Shown piece by piece: positions 16,221 to 25,768 of a stretch of 64,000 nucleotides of DNA. Positions within the stretch are counted from its first letter, which is position 1. Each line of letters opens with the position of its first letter. Origin of the DNA: Chryseobacterium joostei (GTDB taxonomy: Bacteria; Bacteroidota; Bacteroidia; Flavobacteriales; Weeksellaceae); assembly GCF_003815775.1 (NCBI RefSeq), contig NZ_CP033926.1, forward strand, positions 2,666,001 through 2,730,000, in the 5' to 3' direction. The translations under genes were made by a program, and so were the position numbers. Under the pieces are notes generated by a model. It was not told the origin of the DNA. It made no database searches and worked only from the letters and a program-made list of their open reading frames with translations.

Positions 16221-16829
16221 TTATTCGTTAGGTTTACCTTCTTGTGATGTAATCAACCAAAATTTAAGAAAATCAATATCTCTTAAACCCTCAAATAGAC
16301 TTTTAACTTTAGGATACTGAGTTGTAACGTCTCCTTTAATGGCTAACTTGTAGTCAGGGTTAACGCTTAAACTTTCTTTTACCCAATCAATTAATTGTTT
16401 ATTTGTACTGTCCATAGGAATACCTGTAGGACTCTTATAATTTTTCTGCTCATCTCCAGACATATCCAAGTAACCTTTAAGTTGGTTCATTGGAACTCCA
16501 ATTGCCTGAACTTTCTGGAAAGCAGCTTTTTGGTTATTGTCAAAAGTAATACCATACTTTTGTCCCATTTTATCCAAAAGAGCAACTCTTTCTGATGCGT
16601 TTTCTACTGGTTGGAAATAGAATTTTCCGTCCGGAGTAGCGTTGATAGTCATTAAACTAGCATCAGGAAGCAATTTTTCCGAAATTGAAGATGGCGGTTT
16701 GATCTGCTCCACGTCAGGTTTTTTAAACTGAGTGGTCAAGATAAAGAACGTAAGAAGTAGGAACGCAACGTCACACATTGCGGTCATGTCCGTCACTACT
16801 CCATGTCTTTTTGGTTTGACTCTCGCCAT
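16221..16829 (-). CDS. exbD: Biopolymer transporter ExbD (first of the operon)
   Basis: A 202-residue ExbD/TolR protein. The helix DMTAMCDVAFLLLTFFIL carries the functional Asp. The periplasmic part (about 45-200) is divergent from the neighbouring ExbD and includes a GIPMDSTNKQLIDWVKESL segment. Paired, unequal ExbDs downstream of one ExbB are usual in flavobacteria and may form a heteromeric stator. Gaps of 61 bases from exbB and 11 to the next exbD fit one operon. Confidence 0.92.
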   Translation of the reverse strand: MARVKPKRHGVVTDMTAMCDVAFLLLTFFILTTQFKKPDVEQIKPPSSISEKLLPDASLMTINATPDGKFYFQPVENASERVALLDKMGQKYGITFDNNQKAAFQKVQAIGVPMNQLKGYLDMSGDEQKNYKSPTGIPMDSTNKQLIDWVKESLSVNPDYKLAIKGDVTTQYPKVKSLFEGLRDIDFLKFWLITSQEGKPNE

Positions 16830-16890
16830 TATTATAAAATATTTTTAATTAAACTTCTTTTAATTGCTAATGCAAATATCTTGCTAATTC

Positions 16891-17754
16891 TTAGTTGAAT
16901 TCAGCGAAAGACTGTTGGATACTCATAGAGATCTCGTCGATCTTGTAAGTTAATCCATCAATTTTAGATGTAAAGAAGTTATAAAGGATAATAGCGATTG
17001 CAGAAGTACCAATACCTAATGCAGTGTTGATCAATGCTTCAGAGATACCAGTAGATAGAGCAGCAGCATCTGGAGTACCACCTCCTGAACCTAATGCGAA
17101 GAATGCCTTGATCATCCCGATTACCGTTCCTAGTAGTGCTACTAACGTTGCAACTGTACCTAAAGTAGAAAGGATCATCATGTTTTTCTCAAGCATTGGC
17201 ATCTCAAGAGTAGTAGCTTCTTCGATAGCTTTGTTAAGCGCTACCATTTTCTGCTCTTTATTTAATGTGTTATCGTGAGAAAGTGCTTTGTAAGTAGTAA
17301 GACCTTCTTTTACTACGTTTCCTACAGAACCTTGTTGTCTGTCACACTCTTCGATAGCTTCGTCAATTTTGTTTTGGTTAAGTAAGCTTCTTACTTGTAC
17401 TACGAAGTTGTCTAGGTTTCCTTTTCCAGCAGCTTTACCAAGAACGAAATATCTTTCAAAAGAGAAAACGATTACTGTAATCATGAAAGTAATCAAGATT
17501 GGTACAATGACACCTCCTTTGTAGATAATACCTAAGAACGATTCTGGATGAATGTCTTTTCCTTCAATGCTTGAAAAAGCTACAGAACCACTTCCTAGTT
17601 TATCTGCATCTTTAAAGTTTCCTGGGCTCCCAAGAACGAATAAATAAATACATACTCCTATAGCAAATAGAATAGGAATAATAACAGCTGGATTTAAACC
17701 TCCTGCCTTTCTAGCAACTACTTGCTCATCATTTTTTGAAACATTCATTTCCAT
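16891..17754 (-). CDS. exbB: MotA/TolQ/ExbB proton channel family protein
   Basis: A 287-residue ExbB-type inner-membrane stator protein. Three transmembrane helices are seen at about residues 25-45, 78-100 and a C-terminal pair region near 195-260. It has the conserved LSTLGTVATLVALLGTVIGM stretch and GISEALINTALGIGTSAIA. An insertion between helices 1 and 2 makes it longer than E. coli ExbB, as usual here. It leads the exbB-exbD-exbD-tonB run. ATG codons at 17754 and 17748 are both possible. Confidence 0.93.
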   Translation of the reverse strand: MEMNVSKNDEQVVARKAGGLNPAVIIPILFAIGVCIYLFVLGSPGNFKDADKLGSGSVAFSSIEGKDIHPESFLGIIYKGGVIVPILITFMITVIVFSFERYFVLGKAAGKGNLDNFVVQVRSLLNQNKIDEAIEECDRQQGSVGNVVKEGLTTYKALSHDNTLNKEQKMVALNKAIEEATTLEMPMLEKNMMILSTLGTVATLVALLGTVIGMIKAFFALGSGGGTPDAAALSTGISEALINTALGIGTSAIAIILYNFFTSKIDGLTYKIDEISMSIQQSFAEFN

Positions 17755-17804
17755 ATTTAACTAAATTATATTGTTTTAAAATTTTACAGGGTGTAAATTA
17801 AAGG

Positions 17805-17812
17805 CAAAATTA
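17805..17812 (-). promoter_or_regulatory. Promoter -7 element of the exbB operon
   Basis: Minus-strand TAATTTTG, 50 bases upstream of the exbB ATG. The rest of the gap 17813-17994 is very AT-rich and I see nothing else in it. Confidence 0.5.
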
Positions 17813-17994
17813 ATTAAAATGCAAGAGTCTTAATTAAACATTTTGCTTTTTTTTGATAAAGAAAATTTAATACGATTTCGATATAATAATTATTCTTAAA
17901 TATTTTATTTATTTTTCCCAAATTTAACATTTGAGTTAAAAAATCATAAAAATAAGACACCCATTTTTTTTAATTTCCCAATGTTAATTTTTTT

Positions 17995-20808
17995 TTAAAT
18001 TACGATATTCACAATACGGTGAGGGACAACAATGATTTTTTTAGGGGTTTTACCTTCCAAAATCTGTTGCATTTTCTCATTTGAAATCACCAAATCTTCG
18101 ACTTCCTTCGCAGATAATTGAGCTGAAAGTGAAATTTTGAACTTCATTTTACCATTTACGCTTACCGGATACTCAATTTCGTCCTCAACCAGATAATCCT
18201 CATTCAATACAGGAAATTGTTCAAATTCTATTGAAGTATCGTGACCTAATAGGCTCCATAGTTCTTCACAAATGTGAGGAGCATACGGAGAGATGATAAC
18301 GGCTAACGGTTCTAAAATATTGCGTTTGTTGCATTTTATTTTCTGAAGCTCGTTTACAGCAATCATGAATGAAGATACGGAAGTGTTGAATGAGAAATTT
18401 TCTATATCATAAACCACCTTCTTTATTAAGGTATGTAATACTTTATATTCTGCCTTTGTAGGTTCTTCCTCAGAAATTTCAAAGGTTTCTCCATTGAAGT
18501 GTAGGTTCCAGAATTTCTTAAGGAAACTATATACTCCACTTAATCCTTGTGTATTCCATGGCTTGGATTGCTCCAACGGTCCCAGGAACATTTCATATAG
18601 TCTTAAACCATCTGCTCCGTATTCTTCACAGATATCATCAGGGTTTACTACATTATATTTAGACTTGGACATTTTTTCTACTTCACGGTCTGTGATGTAT
18701 TTTCCATCCTCCAAGATAAATTCTGCATTTGCATAATCAGGTCTCCAAGCTTTGAATGCTTCTGTGTCTAATTCATCTGATGTTCCTTTTAATAAGGATA
18801 CGTCTACGTGAATCTGCTGCGTCTGATAATTACCAGCTAAGTTTTTAGAAACATATTGGTTGGTTCCATCAATTCTGTACACAAATGCGCTCATTCCTAA
18901 GATCATTCCTTGGTTGATCAATTTTTGGAAAGGTTCATCATGGTTAATATATCCTCTATCTTTTAAGAACATGTTCCAAAAACGGGAATACAACAAGTGA
19001 CCGGTTGCGTGCTCGCTACCTCCAATATATAAATCTACCTGCCCCCAATAGTCTGAAAGTTTTTTTGCACAGAATTCTCCATCATTCTGAGGATCCATAT
19101 ATCTAAGGAAATACCATGAGCTACCTGCCCAACCCGGCATTGTGGATAATTCCAGAGGGAAAATAGTTTTGTCGTCTATTAAATCTGTAGAAACTACTTT
19201 TTGGTTCACCTCATCCCAGGCAAATTCTTTAGCATTTCCTAGTGGTGGATCTCCATCTTCTGTTGGCAAATATTTTTCAACTTCAGGAAGTTCCAACGGC
19301 AATGCAGATGTTGGTAATGTGTAAGGCATTCCTTCCTTATAATATATAGGAACCGGTTCTCCCCAATAACGTTGTCTTGAGAAGATGGCATCACGTTGTC
19401 TATAATTGGTTGTTCCGTGGCCAATTCCTTTGTTTTCGATTTCTGAAATTATTTTTGATTTCGCATCGTTATAACTTAATCCGTTTAAGAAATCAGAGTT
19501 TACACATACTGAGTCCTTGGAATCAAAAGATTTTTCCTGAACGTCTTCTTTAGTTTCAACTACTTTTTTAATTTCAAGATTAAATTTCTTTGCAAATCTG
19601 TGATCACGTTCATCATGTGCAGGAACCGCCATTACAGCTCCGGTTCCATATCCCATCAATACGTAGTCTGAAATATAGATCGGCATTTTTGCTCCACTGA
19701 AAGGATTGATTGCATAACTTCCTGTGAAAGCTCCGCTCACGTTTTTCACGTCAGACATTCTGTCTCTTTCCGTTTTCTTGGAAGTTTCTTCAATATAGGT
19801 ATCTACTTCTACTTTTTGAGCGTCTGTAGTAATTGTTTCTACTAAAGGATTTTCCGGAGCCAAAACCATAAATGTTGCTCCGAAAATAGTGTCGGGTCTT
19901 GTGGTGAAAACCTCAACGATTTCATCATGCCCATCTACTTTGAACTGAACCTGTGCTCCCTGAGATTTTCCAATCCAGTATTCCTGAGCATCTTTCAACG
20001 GTTGTGGCCAATCTAATTTAGAAAGCCCTTGTAATAACCTTTCAGAGTATGCAGAGATCCTCATGCTCCACTGCATCATTTTCTTTTGGAATACCGGGAA
20101 TCCTCCTCTTTCAGATTTTCCATCTTTTATCTCGTCATTAGCCAAAACTGTTCCTAATGCAGGACACCAGTTTACGGTAGTATCCGCTCTGTAAGAAAGA
20201 CGATAATTCAATAGGATATCTTCTTTATCAATTTCAGAAGCGCTAGACCATTCTTCTGCGGTAAAGCTTAATTCGTCGTTTTGATTAGCATTTAATCCCT
20301 CTGTTCCTTTTTCTTCAAAATGCTTGATCAGGGTATCGATGGATTCTGCCTTGTCTGTATTTTTATTATACCAAGAATGATATAGCTCAATAAAGATCCA
20401 CTGTGTCCATTTATAGTAAGATGCGTCTGAAGTTCTTACCTCTCTGCTCCAATCAAATGAAAAACCAATTTTTCTTAATTGCTCTTCGTATCTGTTGATG
20501 TTTTTTTCTGTAGTGATTGCCGGATGCTGTCCTGTCTGGATTGCATACTGCTCAGCAGGAAGCCCAAAGCTATCATATCCTACCGGGTGGAGAACGTTAA
20601 ATCCCTGATGTCTTTTGTACCTTGCATAGATATCCGATGCAATGTATCCAAGCGGGTGACCTACGTGAAGTCCTGCCCCTGATGGATACGGGAACATATC
20701 GAGTACATAAAATTTAGGTTTATCTGTATTATTGGAGGTTTTGTAGGTTTGATTATCCTCCCAATATTTCTGCCACTTTTTTTCTATCTGCTGATGATCG
20801 TAAAACAC
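17995..20808 (-). CDS. leuS: Leucine--tRNA ligase
   Basis: A 937-residue class I aminoacyl-tRNA synthetase that charges tRNA-Leu. The HIGH signature appears as HVGH (residues 48-51) after MFPYPSGAGL. The CP1 editing domain is shown by TTRPDTIFGATFMVLAPENP. The KMSKS loop is intact (EKMSKSKYN, about 710), and the anticodon-binding and C-terminal domains are complete. It is longer than the E. coli enzyme through insertions common in Bacteroidota. It stands alone, with 181 bases of AT-rich DNA upstream. Confidence 0.97.
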   Translation of the reverse strand: MFYDHQQIEKKWQKYWEDNQTYKTSNNTDKPKFYVLDMFPYPSGAGLHVGHPLGYIASDIYARYKRHQGFNVLHPVGYDSFGLPAEQYAIQTGQHPAITTEKNINRYEEQLRKIGFSFDWSREVRTSDASYYKWTQWIFIELYHSWYNKNTDKAESIDTLIKHFEEKGTEGLNANQNDELSFTAEEWSSASEIDKEDILLNYRLSYRADTTVNWCPALGTVLANDEIKDGKSERGGFPVFQKKMMQWSMRISAYSERLLQGLSKLDWPQPLKDAQEYWIGKSQGAQVQFKVDGHDEIVEVFTTRPDTIFGATFMVLAPENPLVETITTDAQKVEVDTYIEETSKKTERDRMSDVKNVSGAFTGSYAINPFSGAKMPIYISDYVLMGYGTGAVMAVPAHDERDHRFAKKFNLEIKKVVETKEDVQEKSFDSKDSVCVNSDFLNGLSYNDAKSKIISEIENKGIGHGTTNYRQRDAIFSRQRYWGEPVPIYYKEGMPYTLPTSALPLELPEVEKYLPTEDGDPPLGNAKEFAWDEVNQKVVSTDLIDDKTIFPLELSTMPGWAGSSWYFLRYMDPQNDGEFCAKKLSDYWGQVDLYIGGSEHATGHLLYSRFWNMFLKDRGYINHDEPFQKLINQGMILGMSAFVYRIDGTNQYVSKNLAGNYQTQQIHVDVSLLKGTSDELDTEAFKAWRPDYANAEFILEDGKYITDREVEKMSKSKYNVVNPDDICEEYGADGLRLYEMFLGPLEQSKPWNTQGLSGVYSFLKKFWNLHFNGETFEISEEEPTKAEYKVLHTLIKKVVYDIENFSFNTSVSSFMIAVNELQKIKCNKRNILEPLAVIISPYAPHICEELWSLLGHDTSIEFEQFPVLNEDYLVEDEIEYPVSVNGKMKFKISLSAQLSAKEVEDLVISNEKMQQILEGKTPKKIIVVPHRIVNIVI

Positions 20809-20871
20809 TTTATATATATGTTATATGTTAGACTTTAAATATTTAGATTTTTTCTTTTTTTACAAGATTCA

Positions 20872-20879
20872 CAAAATTA
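20872..20879 (-). promoter_or_regulatory. Promoter -7 element of leuS
   Basis: Minus-strand TAATTTTG, 63 bases before the leuS ATG; -33 element unclear. Confidence 0.4.
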
Positions 20880-20941
20880 ATGATTTTAAAAGAAATAAAA
20901 ATTTAATTTATGATGAATTATAATTCCCTGTTCAACAAAAA

Positions 20942-20963
20942 AGTCTCATCCGAAGATGAGACC
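20942..20963 (-). terminator. Terminator of the lipocalin-like lipoprotein gene
   Basis: Stem GTCTCATC/GATGAGAC (20943-20950 and 20955-20962) with a TTCG tetraloop on the minus strand and a TTTTTT tail. Confidence 0.85.
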
Positions 20964-20989
20964 TGTTTTTATATCTTGAAGTACACTTA

Positions 20990-21469
20990 TTAATGTTGAG
21001 GATTTACTCTCTTGAAAGTATAAGTTCTTGTTTTAAACACAGCCGGATCTTCTGTTTCTTCTCTTACAGCCAGATTGAGGGTTGTTTGATTCAGAGTTAT
21101 CACTTTTGCATTAACAGGAGCTACCACTCCCTGATATTTCATCTGCATATTCTTGCTGCTATTATCATAGGTATAAGTAAAGTTGGCATCAGGCTGAATA
21201 TCACATAGCCCTGGTGTAACAGGATCTTTCACATCAATCCTTTTTCCTTTTACTTCATTACTGAACCACCATCTGGATTCTTTCTGACAATCTGTATAGG
21301 TAATCACATCCGAAATTGGTTGTTCGCCTACCTCTACAGTAGTAACCACCTCTTTTAACGGCTGCCAAAACCCAATAAGTGGAGCTTCCTCAACATAATC
21401 GTTACTAGTAGAACATCCGGAGGCCACCAATAATGATAGGCCTGAAAATAGTAGTGCTAATTTCTTCAT
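20990..21469 (-). CDS. Small secreted lipoprotein (lipocalin-like)
   Basis: A 159-residue lipoprotein. The signal ends at the lipobox VASGC (Cys19). The mature part is mostly beta strand, with a GFWQPLKEV start (the GxW motif seen in lipocalin-like proteins), two further Cys (in TDCQKE and GLCDIQ) that could form a disulfide, and a final TRTYTFKRV strand. No enzymatic motif is visible. It would sit in the periplasm or at the outer membrane. It is monocistronic with its own terminator. Function unknown. Confidence 0.8.
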   Translation of the reverse strand: MKKLALLFSGLSLLVASGCSTSNDYVEEAPLIGFWQPLKEVVTTVEVGEQPISDVITYTDCQKESRWWFSNEVKGKRIDVKDPVTPGLCDIQPDANFTYTYDNSSKNMQMKYQGVVAPVNAKVITLNQTTLNLAVREETEDPAVFKTRTYTFKRVNPQH

Positions 21470-21644
21470 AGATTAATTTTTTCAAGGGCTAAAATTATAA
21501 TTTTTTTGATTTATATTACTATTTTTTGTGAAAAATTATTTTATCGACCTTTATTTGTATATATTTTAAAACAGTCAGAGGTCATATTCCCTTTATTTAA
21601 CAAATATTGAACCTCCGAAAATCCCCCTGTTTTATTAAAAAAGT

Positions 21645-21652
21645 TATTTTTG
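21645..21652 (+). promoter_or_regulatory. Promoter -7 element of the acyltransferase gene
   Basis: TATTTTTG, 16 bases before the ATG at 21669. Confidence 0.5.
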
Positions 21653-21668
21653 TAGTCAAAGAAAAAAA

Positions 21669-22646
21669 ATGCAAGATATAACGAAAAACAATTTTGACTT
21701 TATACGTGTTCTCCTCGCCTTTATTGTCTTTCTTGGCCATCTTGGCACCCTCAGTGCATCTCCTGATCTCAAGATTTTTGAGTACAGCCCTATAGAAATT
21801 GCCGTTTTCGGTTTTTTTGCAGTGAGCGGATTTCTTATTGCAAGGAGCTATGACAGGTCTTCAAGCCTGAAAAGTTATTTAAAAAAGAGAATCAAAAGAA
21901 TTGTTCCCGCTTACTTATTGGTTATTTTTTTATGTGCGATTTTATTAAGTTTGGTAAGTACATATTCTTTCACAGAATATTTCAGTAATACACAAGTTTA
22001 CAAATACCTTTTTTGGAATTCATTATTTTTAAATTTTAAAGCACCTTGGCTTCCCGGAGTTTTTGGAAATCAAGCAGTAAATGGTGCACTATGGACGCTG
22101 AAAATAGAAATGTGTTACTATTTTGCGGTTCCTTTGTTGTTTTTGCTGTTCGGAAAGAATAATAAATACAGAAATATAAGTTTGGTTATTTTATACTTTC
22201 TATCACTTATTTATCTAAATTATTTTGAATCTTTAAATAAAATTTCACTTGCCAAACAGCTTCCCGGAACATTATCCTATTTTATCCCCGGAATGCTGAT
22301 TTACTTTAATTTTGATAAATTCATCAAACATAAAAATATAATTTTCATCATTGCTATCGCCACTGTGTGGATTGATTTATACTTAAAAATTCAGCTTTTT
22401 TCTCCAATGATGATCGGTGTTATCGTAATGTACATTGCCTATTCATTCAAATTTTTAAATAATTTCGGAAAATATGGTGATTTCACCTACGGAATCTACA
22501 TTTTCCATTTTCCTATTATCAGAACTTTCCAGACTTTAGGATTGTTTGAAGATTACAATCCATTTGTAATGGCTTTGGTATGTATGTTAGTAGTTATTGC
22601 TGTAGGTGTAAGCTCATGGCACCTTTATGAAAAAAGATTTTTATAA
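21669..22646 (+). CDS. Membrane acyltransferase (OafA/acyltransferase 3 family)
   Basis: A 325-residue integral membrane protein with about ten hydrophobic helices. The family start NNFDFIRVLLAFIVFLGHLG carries the conserved His used in acyl transfer, followed by FGFFAVSGFLIARSY and KKRIKRIVPAYLL. These enzymes O-acetylate surface sugars or other extracytoplasmic acceptors. It is followed by a GT2 gene and an unknown gene on the same strand with short gaps, and lies near waaA, so modification of LPS or a surface glycan is the likely job. Acceptor unknown. Confidence 0.88.
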   Translation: MQDITKNNFDFIRVLLAFIVFLGHLGTLSASPDLKIFEYSPIEIAVFGFFAVSGFLIARSYDRSSSLKSYLKKRIKRIVPAYLLVIFLCAILLSLVSTYSFTEYFSNTQVYKYLFWNSLFLNFKAPWLPGVFGNQAVNGALWTLKIEMCYYFAVPLLFLLFGKNNKYRNISLVILYFLSLIYLNYFESLNKISLAKQLPGTLSYFIPGMLIYFNFDKFIKHKNIIFIIAIATVWIDLYLKIQLFSPMMIGVIVMYIAYSFKFLNNFGKYGDFTYGIYIFHFPIIRTFQTLGLFEDYNPFVMALVCMLVVIAVGVSSWHLYEKRFL

Positions 22647-22671
22647 TTTTGAACAATATTTAAAAACATAA

Positions 22672-23427
22672 ATGAAAGACCTTGTCTCCATTATTACTCC
22701 CTGCTATAATTCTGCAGAATTTATCGAGGAAACCATACAGTCCGTCCTTAGTCAAACCTATGAAAACTGGGAATGGCTGATTACTGATGATCTTTCCAAG
22801 GATAATACAGTAGAAATCATCAGGAAATATAATGACCCAAGAATAAAGCTGCAGGTTCTGGAGAAAAATGGCGGTGCCGGAAATGCAAGAAATAATAGCC
22901 TTGAAAGAGCCAAGGGCAGATATATTGCATTTTTGGACTCTGATGATTATTGGTATCCTGAATACATTGAGACCATGACGGATTATATGCAGGAACATCA
23001 TGCAGAGCTTGTGTATTGCAACTATTCAAGATGTGATGAGCAGCTTCAGCCTATCTTAAAGGATTTCCTTGCAGACAAAGTGGTTACATTTTCCAATCTC
23101 CTGAAGACATGCCGATTGGCTCCTGTTTCCACAATGTATGACACTAAAAGGGTTGGGAAGTTTTTATTCCCTGTCAAAAGCAAACGGGAAGATCATGTGA
23201 TGTGGCTAAATCTATTAAAGGTAATCCCTGAGGGAATGCCTATTAATAAAACCATGGCAAAATACAGAATGCGTGAGAATAGTGTTTCCAGAAATAAAAA
23301 AAATATCATCAAGGATCAGTACCTTGTGTATAAAGACTTCATGGGATTCTCCACTTTAAAATCATTATATTACACTGCTAACTGGGCCATGAATGGCTTT
23401 CTAAAATATTCAAAAATTTTCAACTAA
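22672..23427 (+). CDS. Glycosyltransferase family 2
   Basis: A 251-residue GT-A fold glycosyltransferase. It opens with VSIITPCYNSAEFIEETIQS and carries the nucleotide-binding DDLSKDNT and the metal-binding DSDD of AFLDSDDYW (about residues 83-91). An EDHVMW segment supplies the ED catalytic motif. It acts at the cytoplasmic membrane in sugar-polymer synthesis. Its stop overlaps the next ATG by one base (TAATG), a coupled pair. Donor and acceptor cannot be read from sequence. Confidence 0.9.
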   Translation: MKDLVSIITPCYNSAEFIEETIQSVLSQTYENWEWLITDDLSKDNTVEIIRKYNDPRIKLQVLEKNGGAGNARNNSLERAKGRYIAFLDSDDYWYPEYIETMTDYMQEHHAELVYCNYSRCDEQLQPILKDFLADKVVTFSNLLKTCRLAPVSTMYDTKRVGKFLFPVKSKREDHVMWLNLLKVIPEGMPINKTMAKYRMRENSVSRNKKNIIKDQYLVYKDFMGFSTLKSLYYTANWAMNGFLKYSKIFN

Positions 23428-24053
23428 TGGAGTATTCAAAAGAGTTTAAGGCAGCATTGAGTGCTTTTTCCAGTACCGAAAAGGATAAACTTATCTTCAG
23501 ATTACTGAGAAAGGATAAATTACTGTCTAAAAAATTGTACTTCGAGCTTATTGATCCGGCTACCACGGATGATAAGAGGAGTACAATGGAAGAAGATGTA
23601 GAGGAAAAAATTCTTTTAGCTTCAAAATATATTGGTAACGCCAAATATTTCCTGACGATCATCCGAAAAATAAGTGCTGAAATTACCGAACATGTCAAAA
23701 TAACAACCGACAAATTTGGGGAAGTTTCAATTAATTTGCTGATGATTAATAAGATTCTAGATTATAATAATGAATTGAGCAGACAGAGGTTTGACAATGT
23801 TTATAAACTGTACATCTATATCATCAACAAAGTATTCAAATCCCTGATATTAATTAAAAAACTGGATGAGGATTACTGGATGGAAATTGACGAGTTTCTA
23901 CGGGATACTCAAGCCAAAATATCAGAAAACCATTATCTTCAAAAATTATGCATCAATAACGGGCTGGACATTAACTGGCTGGAGTGTGACAACATTCCTG
24001 AAAATATTGAGCAAACAATGAAAGAGATAAAAAGCCAAGGCTTTTTAAGATAG
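23427..24053 (+). CDS. Unknown helical cytoplasmic protein
   Basis: A 208-residue charged protein, predicted nearly all alpha-helical, without signal peptide or membrane helix. I do not recognise the family. Conserved-looking parts are AALSAFSSTEKDKLIFRLLR at the start and a C-terminal WLECDNIPENIEQTMKEI. It is translationally coupled to the preceding GT2 gene (TAATG overlap). Its 3' end overlaps the convergent waaA by nine bases, with no room for a terminator between them. Confidence 0.75.
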   Translation: MEYSKEFKAALSAFSSTEKDKLIFRLLRKDKLLSKKLYFELIDPATTDDKRSTMEEDVEEKILLASKYIGNAKYFLTIIRKISAEITEHVKITTDKFGEVSINLLMINKILDYNNELSRQRFDNVYKLYIYIINKVFKSLILIKKLDEDYWMEIDEFLRDTQAKISENHYLQKLCINNGLDINWLECDNIPENIEQTMKEIKSQGFLR

Positions 24054-25283
24054 AATTTTCTGCAGAATCATTTCTGTGGAATTTGGTTTCCCATCAACGA
24101 AATTCTTTGCATTCTGAGACATTTCCGTGAGTTCTTCTCTATTCTCTTCATTGGCAAGAAATAAAACGAATTCTGCGGCTGTTGGCTCGTCTGCAAAGGA
24201 CTTTCCTCCATTCATGGAAATAAGATCATCTGCCTCAGGATTCTTTTTGTAACGATTTCCAAAGATTACGGGAACCCCAAATGTCGCTGCCTCCAGAATA
24301 TTATGCAATCCTGCGTCATGAAAACCTCCGCCAACAACTGCTATATCTGCATAGGAATATAGTTTTGATAATAGTCCTATGCTGTCTATGATTAAGATCT
24401 GAGAACTGAACGTTGAAAGGTTTGAACTTTGTACTTCACTATACAGTATTGCATCCGGAAACATATTTTTTAAATGTTCTACCCTCTTCAAATCGTGGGG
24501 TGCGATAATTATTTTTACAGTATTATTTTTACGGGAAATCATTTCTGCAATTTTCTCCTCAGCTTGCCAGGAGCTTCCAAAAACAATACTCTTATGTCGC
24601 CCTATAAAATCTGAAACATGATCAACATGATTATCTCGCAGCCGAAGCTGTTTTACCCTATCAAACCTTGTATCTCCAGTTACAGAAGATCTCGTCAATC
24701 CTACGCTTTTAGCCAATGCAAGGGAAAACTGAGTCTGGTGAAAGAACCAATCTATGTTCTTCTGAAGCTGCTTCACAAACCACTTACCGTAAGATGTGAA
24801 AAAAGATTGTCTTTCGTAGAATAAAGCAGAAATTACATAAATCTTTGCTCCCTTATTTTTGAGCTCGGCAAGCAAGTTATACCAGTAATCATACTTCACC
24901 GTAAAAAATAGTTTAGTATCAAATTGTGATACAAATTCTCTTACAGTACTCTTTTTATCAAAAGGCAGATAGCAAATCACATCTGCAATATGTTTCTTTT
25001 TAATAACATTCTCATATCCGGATGGTGAGAAGAAAGTGATCAGAATTTTATGATCAGGAAATTGTTCTTTAAGCTTCTCTAAAACTGGCAATCCCTGTTC
25101 ATACTCGCCCAGACTTGCTGCGTGCATCCAAATCACCTTATCAGTTTTTGAAAACGCAGATTTTACTTTATCCAAAGATTGCTTTCTACCCTCAACGCCT
25201 TTTTTAGTTTTACCATTAAACCATGAAAAAACCTTCATTCCAACAATGAGAAGACTGATGAATATATTATAAAGCAAGTTCAA
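24045..25283 (-). CDS. waaA: 3-deoxy-D-manno-octulosonic acid transferase
   Basis: A 412-residue Kdo transferase (KdtA/WaaA), a membrane-bound GT30 enzyme that adds Kdo from CMP-Kdo to lipid A. An N-terminal anchor (LLYNIFISLLIVGMKVFSW) precedes the family motif WMHAASLGEYEQGLPVLEKL (about residues 53-72) with the catalytic Glu. SGDTRFDR-like TGDTRFDRV, FGSSWQAEE and GGGFHDAGLHNILEAATFG are in the C-terminal GT-B domain. Length is normal. It is followed upstream on the same strand, 12 bases away, by the DUF1648 gene. Confidence 0.95.
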   Translation of the reverse strand: MNLLYNIFISLLIVGMKVFSWFNGKTKKGVEGRKQSLDKVKSAFSKTDKVIWMHAASLGEYEQGLPVLEKLKEQFPDHKILITFFSPSGYENVIKKKHIADVICYLPFDKKSTVREFVSQFDTKLFFTVKYDYWYNLLAELKNKGAKIYVISALFYERQSFFTSYGKWFVKQLQKNIDWFFHQTQFSLALAKSVGLTRSSVTGDTRFDRVKQLRLRDNHVDHVSDFIGRHKSIVFGSSWQAEEKIAEMISRKNNTVKIIIAPHDLKRVEHLKNMFPDAILYSEVQSSNLSTFSSQILIIDSIGLLSKLYSYADIAVVGGGFHDAGLHNILEAATFGVPVIFGNRYKKNPEADDLISMNGGKSFADEPTAAEFVLFLANEENREELTEMSQNAKNFVDGKPNSTEMILQKILS

Positions 25284-25294
25284 TTTTGATTGAT

Positions 25295-25765
25295 TTAGTC
25301 GTTAGACTTTTTTGTTATACTCTCTTTTATACATCTTACAAGAAATACTCCAACCATAGCAAATAATAATCCTAAAATAAAGAAAACAGCATCACTTAAT
25401 TCAGTCTGCTTCCCCTCTGCAACCCGGATACTTTCAACAATAATATCCAAAAACAGAATCATCACAGGAAGCTGCAGAAAGAACAAGTACAGTTCCAGTC
25501 TTTCTTTATTGCGGAAGCTTTGTGGTACGTTTAGCATAGGAGAATTGGGATCTCTGGTTGCTCCAATAAAAAGAAGATGAATAAAGCTAGCAATACATGG
25601 CAAAAGCCAGATCGTTCCTTTACCGGATTCACCATCTACATTTCCCTGAAAGTCAAAATGAGTAGGAATTATATCTGGTAACTCAGCATATTTTATTCCT
25701 GTAAAAACCCAAATTACAATAAGCAAAAGAGTGTTCACTATTAATAATATGCTGGACAATTTCAT
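25295..25765 (-). CDS. DUF1648 membrane protein
   Basis: A 156-residue inner-membrane protein with four hydrophobic helices. The DUF1648 hallmark is ELPDIIPTHFDFQGNVDG (about residues 28-45), the PxHFxxxGxxD pattern. The family includes parts of SdpI-like immunity and sensor proteins, but no function is fixed for this form. It lies four bases after the NlpC/P60 gene and 12 before waaA, so it is probably in one transcript with them. Confidence 0.85.
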   Translation of the reverse strand: MKLSSILLIVNTLLLIVIWVFTGIKYAELPDIIPTHFDFQGNVDGESGKGTIWLLPCIASFIHLLFIGATRDPNSPMLNVPQSFRNKERLELYLFFLQLPVMILFLDIIVESIRVAEGKQTELSDAVFFILGLLFAMVGVFLVRCIKESITKKSND

Positions 25766-25768
25766 ATT

